DNA from: Luxibacter massiliensis
Lineage (GTDB): Bacteria > Bacillota > Clostridia > Lachnospirales > Lachnospiraceae
Reading direction: 5' to 3'
Assembly: GCF_900604355.1 (NCBI RefSeq)
Contig: NZ_UWOE01000002.1
Location: 1 to 64,000, forward strand
DNA length: 64,000 nucleotides
Below the pieces are notes generated by a model that did no database searches, had not been told where the DNA came from, and saw only the letters and a program-made list of their open reading frames with translations. How positions within the stretch are numbered: position 1 is the stretch's first letter; each line of letters opens with the position of its first letter. Made by a program: the position numbers and the translations under genes. Positions 59,634 to 64,000 of this stretch are shown here, piece after piece.

Positions 59634-60551
59634 TTAATGATTTTGTATGCTCAAAATCAAATCGAATATACGTTCGAGTTCGTCCTCTGAATAATATTCT
59701 ATCTCTATCTTCCCCTTACCATCAGATTTGGCATTCACATTTACTTTTGTCCCAATAATATTCTTCATTTTTTCTTCAATATTTGTATATATAAAAGTAT
59801 TCTCTTTTTTTTCTACTTTTTGTATTTTCTTAGGGTTTTTTAAAGTTTTTACTAATTTTTCAGTCTCCCTTACGCTCAACTTTTCATCAAAGATTTTATT
59901 AGCTATTATAAATTGTTGTTCTTCATCATCAATTGCTAAAAGCGCACGGGCATGTCCAGTAGTAATCATATCATCTACTATCATTTGCTGTACTTTAGCG
60001 CTTAATTTTAACAAGCGCATAGAATTAGTTACTGCTGTTCTGCTCTTTGAAACTCGTTCAGCCACTTCATCCTGTTTTAAACTAAATTCTTCCAGAAGTC
60101 TTTTATAAGCCATGGCTTCCTCAATAGGATTCAAATTCTCTCTCTGTATATTTTCTATTAAAGAAATTTCAACTATTTCCTGAGCTGTATACTCTTTTAT
60201 AACCACGGGCACTTCTTTAATTCCAGCAATTTTAGCAGCTCTCCATCTTCTCTCACCAGCAATTATTTCATAATAATCTTTCTTTTTTTGTACTAATAAA
60301 GGCTGAAGAATGCCAAATTGTTTAATAGAATCTGCTAATTCTAAAAGGGAATCCTCATCAAACTCTTTCCGAGGTTGTTCACGATTAGGCTCCACTTTAT
60401 TTATTTTAACAAGAATTTCCCCAAAATTATTTGATTCCCCAGGATGATCCACAGCTTTTTCTTCTACTTGGTAAGTCGTATTATTTTTTGTATTTTTATC
60501 GGGGATAAGACTGTCTAATCCCTTTCCTAAACCATTTCTTTTAACTGCCAT
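59634..60551 (-). CDS. parB: Chromosome partitioning protein ParB (Spo0J)
   Basis: A 305-residue CTPase and parS-binding protein. N-terminal GLGKGLDSLIPD, the ParB/Srx domain (IVKINKVEPNREQPRKEFDEDSLLELADSIKQFGILQPLLV, GERRWRAAKIAG), an HTH (KQDEVAERVSKSRTAVTNSMRLLKL) and the C-terminal dimer domain. Two bases separate it from parA. Confidence 0.95.
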   Translation of the reverse strand: MAVKRNGLGKGLDSLIPDKNTKNNTTYQVEEKAVDHPGESNNFGEILVKINKVEPNREQPRKEFDEDSLLELADSIKQFGILQPLLVQKKKDYYEIIAGERRWRAAKIAGIKEVPVVIKEYTAQEIVEISLIENIQRENLNPIEEAMAYKRLLEEFSLKQDEVAERVSKSRTAVTNSMRLLKLSAKVQQMIVDDMITTGHARALLAIDDEEQQFIIANKIFDEKLSVRETEKLVKTLKNPKKIQKVEKKENTFIYTNIEEKMKNIIGTKVNVNAKSDGKGKIEIEYYSEDELERIFDLILSIQNH

Positions 60552-60553
60552 AA

Positions 60554-61321
60554 CTATTTTTCTCCTTTATGAATCACTTCTTCCGCTAACATCATATAGC
60601 TTTCCGCCCCTGCTGATTTGGGATCATATAAATTAATAGGCATTCCATAGCTCGGGGCTTCAGCCAAACGAATATTTCTTGGTATAATAGTTTTATATAT
60701 ATTTTGGTTTAGGTTATCCTTAACGTTTTCCACTACTTGTAAAGATAAATTTGTTCTTGCGTCATACATTGTAAAAACAACACCTTCAATATTTAAAGAA
60801 GGATTCAATCTATCTTGGACTAATTCTATAGTATGTATTAGCTGACTTAACCCCTCAAGTGCATAATATTCACATTGAATAGGAACAAGTACTGAATCTG
60901 CTGTTGTCATTGCATTAATGGTAAGCATGCTCAATGCAGGAGGGCAATCTATGATTATATAATCATAATCATCTTTTACTTTTTCAATTTCATTTTTGAT
61001 AATATATTCTTTATTGTCAACACCTATCAATTCTATCTCGGCTGCTGATAAATTAATATTAGATGGGAGAACATCCAAGTTTTCATATACTTCCTTGCAT
61101 ATGCATTTTTCAATGCTGGCATTACCTATAATCAAATCATAAACACTATATTCTATCCCAGTTTTATCCACACTAAGACCACTTGTCATATTTCCCTGTG
61201 GATCCATATCCAAGGATAATACTTTTTTCCCAAGGTCCGCTAATGCTGCAGATAAATTAATAGCTGTAGTAGTTTTTCCTACTCCGCCCTTTTGATTGGC
61301 AATTGCGATAATTCTACCCAT
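60554..61321 (-). CDS. parA: Chromosome partitioning ATPase ParA (Soj)
   Basis: A 255-residue ATPase from ATG (MGRIIAIANQKGGVGKTTT) after GAAAGGAG. Deviant Walker A KGGVGKTT, Walker B DYDYIIIDCPPAL and the PIQCEYYALEGL segment are intact. Works with ParB at the parS sites just upstream. Confidence 0.95.
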   Translation of the reverse strand: MGRIIAIANQKGGVGKTTTAINLSAALADLGKKVLSLDMDPQGNMTSGLSVDKTGIEYSVYDLIIGNASIEKCICKEVYENLDVLPSNINLSAAEIELIGVDNKEYIIKNEIEKVKDDYDYIIIDCPPALSMLTINAMTTADSVLVPIQCEYYALEGLSQLIHTIELVQDRLNPSLNIEGVVFTMYDARTNLSLQVVENVKDNLNQNIYKTIIPRNIRLAEAPSYGMPINLYDPKSAGAESYMMLAEEVIHKGEK

Positions 61322-61385
61322 TTTCGTACTCCTTTCATTGAACACTTTATTATTATATCATCTTTTAATTTTTATATCTACACAA

Positions 61386-61401
61386 TGTTTCACGTGAAAC
61401 A
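61386..61401. other. parS: parS site 1
   Basis: Perfect TGTTTCACGTGAAACA, 65 bp upstream of parA. Confidence 0.95.
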
Positions 61402-61460
61402 TATATTTTTTATATAAAACTTAAATAAACGTATTAGTAAGCATACTTCTTAAACAGAAT

Positions 61461-61605
61461 CAGGGCATTCCTTAATACATGTACTCGGACGGGCCGAATT
61501 CGTCCAGCAAGGTATACCCACATGCCATCCCCTAATACATGTCCTTTGGACAAATGGACTTCGTCCAGCAAGGTATACTTATTGAACTACTAATATTTAA
61601 TAAGG
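61461..61605 (-). repeat. Two inverted-orientation palindromic repeat copies plus hairpin
   Basis: Two copies back to back (about 61461-61518 and 61519-61578), each ending GTCCAGCAAGGTATAC on the plus strand, followed by the TTATTGAAC..TTTAATAAGG hairpin arm to 61605. Confidence 0.8.
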
Positions 61606-61638
61606 TATAGCTTTTGGTATATGTATATTTTTTTTAAA

Positions 61639-61654
61639 TGTTTCACGTGAAACA
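61639..61654. other. parS: parS site 2
   Basis: Perfect TGTTTCACGTGAAACA in the intergenic region upstream of parA. Confidence 0.95.
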
Positions 61655-61762
61655 TTTATTTAATTTATTTTATGTTTTACTATTTTGGACAAAAGCTAAT
61701 ATGCATTTTTAAAAACAATTTATAAAATGTATTATATTAGATGTATCCAAAAGTGTCTTGGT

Positions 61763-61866
61763 TTATACTTATTGGACGAAGTCCACCCGCCCCTTTAAGG
61801 GCCTGCATAACGGGATGCCTTTTGGGTATACCTTATCGAATAGAGTCTGCCGCCTCTTTGGGTATA
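61763..61866 (+). repeat. Palindromic repeat copy and a partial second copy
   Basis: TTATACTTATTGGACGAAGT through TTTTGGGTATACC, then a shortened copy from CCTTATCGAATAGAG to TTTGGGTATAC. Confidence 0.75.
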
Positions 61867-62300
61867 CGTTAATGTATATTCAGAATTAAGTGTATACTTT
61901 ATAAAGTATCTTTTAATACTATGTTTGATTGAGATGTTAGATCAAAATTACTATTTATACTATATGGTATTAGAAATTAAATTTTTGTTGTTTAGATTTT
62001 AGTACATATTTGCTCATAAAAATATATCATATTAAATATAAGAAATGTAAATATATATATTATACTGTCAGAGATAATTTGTGAAAACTTATATTAAAGA
62101 GATTATTAACAATTAGCAAATACTAATTAAGAAATATATCTGAGGTATTGTATTCAAACGTCTGTATCTGGAACAAACATATATTAAACCATTTAATAAA
62201 TTTTATCCAAAAAGAACAAATGAGTTTTAGACATTTATAGAAATAAATTATAAAGCACATATATCTGTTTCCTAATATTTAATCAACATAGTTTCATGAA

Positions 62301-62316
62301 TGTTTCACGTGAAACA
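62301..62316. other. parS: parS site 3
   Basis: Perfect TGTTTCACGTGAAACA. The surrounding 61867-62440 stretch is AT-rich DNA with no gene. Confidence 0.95.
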
Positions 62317-62440
62317 TTTGCATATGCATTTTAATACAATTTTACTTTATTTGCGTTTATCAATGTAGTATAATAATAGATATCTCTGAAGGTGTCTTCT
62401 AAATCAGTTCCTTTGGATGGATAAATTCTATTTGAAAAGA

Positions 62441-62506
62441 CTTGCCCACAGGGCATACCATAATACATGTCCTTCGGACGGGTAGACTTCGTCTAACAAG
62501 GTATAA
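62441..62506 (-). repeat. Palindromic repeat copy, inverted
   Basis: CCCACAGGGCATACCATAAT to GTCTAACAAGGTATAAT, immediately upstream of the hydrolase ribosome-binding site. Confidence 0.75.
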
Positions 62507-62524
62507 TTTGAAAGAGGTGATTTT

Positions 62525-63481
62525 TTGAGTTGGAAAAAGAAATTTACTGCATGTACTATTATAACAGGAATCGCAGCAAGTGCAGTACATGTCATTAATA
62601 GATTTGTTTATTATATTTCCACCCTGGACAATCTATTATTGGAGAAAAACGCAGAATATTATGATTGGAGGTTTGGGCGCATATTTTATACAAAATGTGG
62701 AAGTGGATCTCCTATTCTTCTTATACACGATTTAGATGTCTGTAGCTCTTCATATGAATGGAAGAAAATAATAAACACATTATCTAAAACCAATACAGTT
62801 TATACACTGGATTTACTCGGCTGCGGACGTTCTGATAAACCTAACCTTACATATACAAACTATTTATATGTGCAGTTAATCAGTGATTTTATTAAACATA
62901 AAATAGGGGAAAAAACAGATATTATTGCGACTGGAGAATCAAGCTCCTTTAGTTTAATGGCCTGTGGAAATGATGATTCTATTATTAATAAAATTATATT
63001 AGTTAATCCAAGTAATCTTGTTTCTTTATCAAAAATACCTACTAAAAAAACTAAATCTCTCAGATTTATAATTTCGACTCCTATCCTTGGAACATTTTTA
63101 TATAATATTATTATTAACAAAAAAACCATTGAAAGTAATTTTAATATGAATTATTTTTATGATCATAATAAAATTGAAGAAAAAGATATTTTAAGTTATT
63201 TTGAAGCATCACACATAGATAATACTCGTTCGAAATACCTTTACGGAAGTATAATATCAAGATACACGAATGCCAACATAATATCTTGTCTCAAAAAATT
63301 AAATAATAGTATATTTATAATAGTTGGTAACTCAAATCCCGAGAATATATTGATAGCTAATCAATATCAAAATCAACTTCCGTCTATTGAAATTGTAGAA
63401 ATAAGTAAAACAAAGCATCTGCCACACATGGAAATGCCAAAAGAATTTACAGAACAAGTAAAAATTTTATTTGATATATAA
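62525..63481 (+). CDS. Membrane-anchored alpha/beta hydrolase
   Basis: A 318-residue protein starting at TTG after GAGGTGATTT. An N-terminal membrane segment (about 7-32) precedes an alpha/beta hydrolase fold: oxyanion region LLIHDLDVCSSSYEW, strand LDLLGCGRSDKP, nucleophile region TGESSSFSLMACG and a C-terminal His near KTKHLPHME. The elbow reads GESSS, not the usual GxSxG, so activity may be altered. Very AT-rich backbone gene. Substrate unknown. Confidence 0.75.
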   Translation: MSWKKKFTACTIITGIAASAVHVINRFVYYISTLDNLLLEKNAEYYDWRFGRIFYTKCGSGSPILLIHDLDVCSSSYEWKKIINTLSKTNTVYTLDLLGCGRSDKPNLTYTNYLYVQLISDFIKHKIGEKTDIIATGESSSFSLMACGNDDSIINKIILVNPSNLVSLSKIPTKKTKSLRFIISTPILGTFLYNIIINKKTIESNFNMNYFYDHNKIEEKDILSYFEASHIDNTRSKYLYGSIISRYTNANIISCLKKLNNSIFIIVGNSNPENILIANQYQNQLPSIEIVEISKTKHLPHMEMPKEFTEQVKILFDI

Positions 63482-63486
63482 ATATA

Positions 63487-63820
63487 CCTTATTGAACATT
63501 AGCAGTTCAATAAGTATAACCTTACTGGACGCATTCCACCCGCCCAAAGGACATGCATTATGGGATGCCCTTTGGGTATACCTTGCTGGACGCAGTCCGC
63601 CCGTCCAAAGGACATGCATTATGGGATGCCCTTTGGGTATACCTTGCCGGACGCAGGCCGCCCGTCCAAAGGACATGCATTATGGGATGCCCTTTGGGTA
63701 TACCTTGCCGGACGCAGGCCGCCCGTCCAAAGGACATGCATTATGGGATGCCCTTTGGGTATACCTTGCCGGACGCAGGCCGCCCGTCCAAAGGACATGC
63801 ATTATGGGATGCCCTTTGGG
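63487..63820 (+). repeat. Tandem array of five 61-bp palindromic repeats with leading hairpin
   Basis: CTTATTGAAC-7-GTTCAATAAG hairpin (63487-63513) then unit 1 (63515-63576) and units 2-5 at exact 61-bp period (63577, 63638, 63699, 63760; end 63820). Units 3-5 are identical; unit 1 is the most diverged. No stop codon occurs in any plus frame across the array. Confidence 0.95.
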
Positions 63821-63828
63821 TATAATAA

Positions 63829-63917
63829 AGTGTACTTGATAATTTACAATACTTAAACAGGTAAATCTAAGTACCGGTATAAAAAATAAATCAATAGTAT
63901 TAATTATCAAGTACACT
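63829..63917. repeat. 16-bp perfect inverted repeat
   Basis: AGTGTACTTGATAATT (63829-63844) and its complement (63902-63917) 57 bp apart, directly after the repeat array. It could be a miniature element or a long hairpin. Confidence 0.65.
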
Positions 63918-63971
63918 CTTATATAATAAATATCATGAATCTCTTAGCATATAATCATATTAAAAACCTGC

Positions 63972-63999
63972 AACCATTATGGTCCTGGTTATAATGGTT
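63972..63999. repeat. Hairpin at the window edge
   Basis: AACCATTAT / ATAATGGTT perfect 9-bp stem with a 10-nt spacer. Confidence 0.55.
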
Positions 64000-64000
64000 C

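Noticed and set aside
63515..63820. CRISPR array
   Set aside because: Adjacent units are near-identical over the full 61 bp with no variable spacers.
63471..63916. Long frames on both strands through the 61-bp array that could be a repeat protein
   Set aside because: Period is not a multiple of three, no start with a ribosome site, and the same repeat occurs in non-coding DNA nearby; openness is a property of the repeat.

Overview
The window is a segment of a low-GC Firmicutes chromosome, most likely a gut Lachnospiraceae or related Clostridia. The right end (about 55.0-64 kb) is ordinary AT-rich backbone next to the replication origin. It holds serS, a DUF4446 gene, parB and parA on one strand, three perfect parS sites, and a DUF3881 gene of the kind found in Lachnospiraceae. 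Everything left of a tRNA-Arg(CCT) gene near 55.1 kb is accessory DNA of higher GC and different codon use.

From left to right, 1-38.37 kb is one Tn1549-like integrative conjugative element (ICE), read on the minus strand from a Cys-rich first gene (38.2 kb) through a DUF6017 replication protein, PcfB, the coupling ATPase VirD4 and the small membrane protein Maff2. Only these genes of the ICE are visible, because VirD4 and Maff2 have been cut apart by other elements. VirD4 is in three pieces (36093-36392, 27049-28278, 12989-13246). They are separated by a 7.8 kb mobilizable element (IME2: serine recombinase, MobQ relaxase with a recognisable oriT, a RlmA/TlrB-like rRNA methyltransferase behind a macrolide-type MRLR leader peptide) and a 13.8 kb mobilizable element (IME3: serine recombinase, MobV relaxase, VapE and primase replication genes with iterons, and a two-component system plus ABC transporter as cargo). 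Maff2 is split by a third element of 12.7 kb (IME1: serine recombinase, MobA/MobC-type relaxase, DnaC-like loader, tetracycline resistance genes tet(W) and tet(40)). A 30-bp Maff2 fragment at 113-142 ends in another break that looks like the edge of a fourth element. Joining the flanks rebuilds the VirD4 and Maff2 reading frames exactly, so these are recombinase-made, potentially reversible insertions and not decay.

The ICE itself sits inside the N-terminal part of another serine recombinase gene (38370-39806). That recombinase's element appears to have cut the N-terminal DNA-binding part off a regulator gene (39850-40245), so the nesting is at least three levels deep. From about 40.4 to 55.0 kb comes an accessory block: an ECF sigma/anti-sigma pair, a hydrolase, an orphan MNT nucleotidyltransferase, then a minus-strand set of sortase B, primase, ERF-like annealing protein, RecD2 helicase, YqaJ nuclease and a DUF932-like protein, and finally a regulator, excisionase and tyrosine integrase beside tRNA-Arg. 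Two decaying tRNA-Arg copies follow the intact tRNA.

The backbone carries a family of about 61-bp palindromic repeats (about a dozen copies between 55.9 and 63.8 kb, five in a perfect-period tandem array). One copy lies in frame inside a DUF2798 membrane-protein gene. I saw none in the mobile region. All functional statements rest on reading the sequence and recalled family features; no database search was run.
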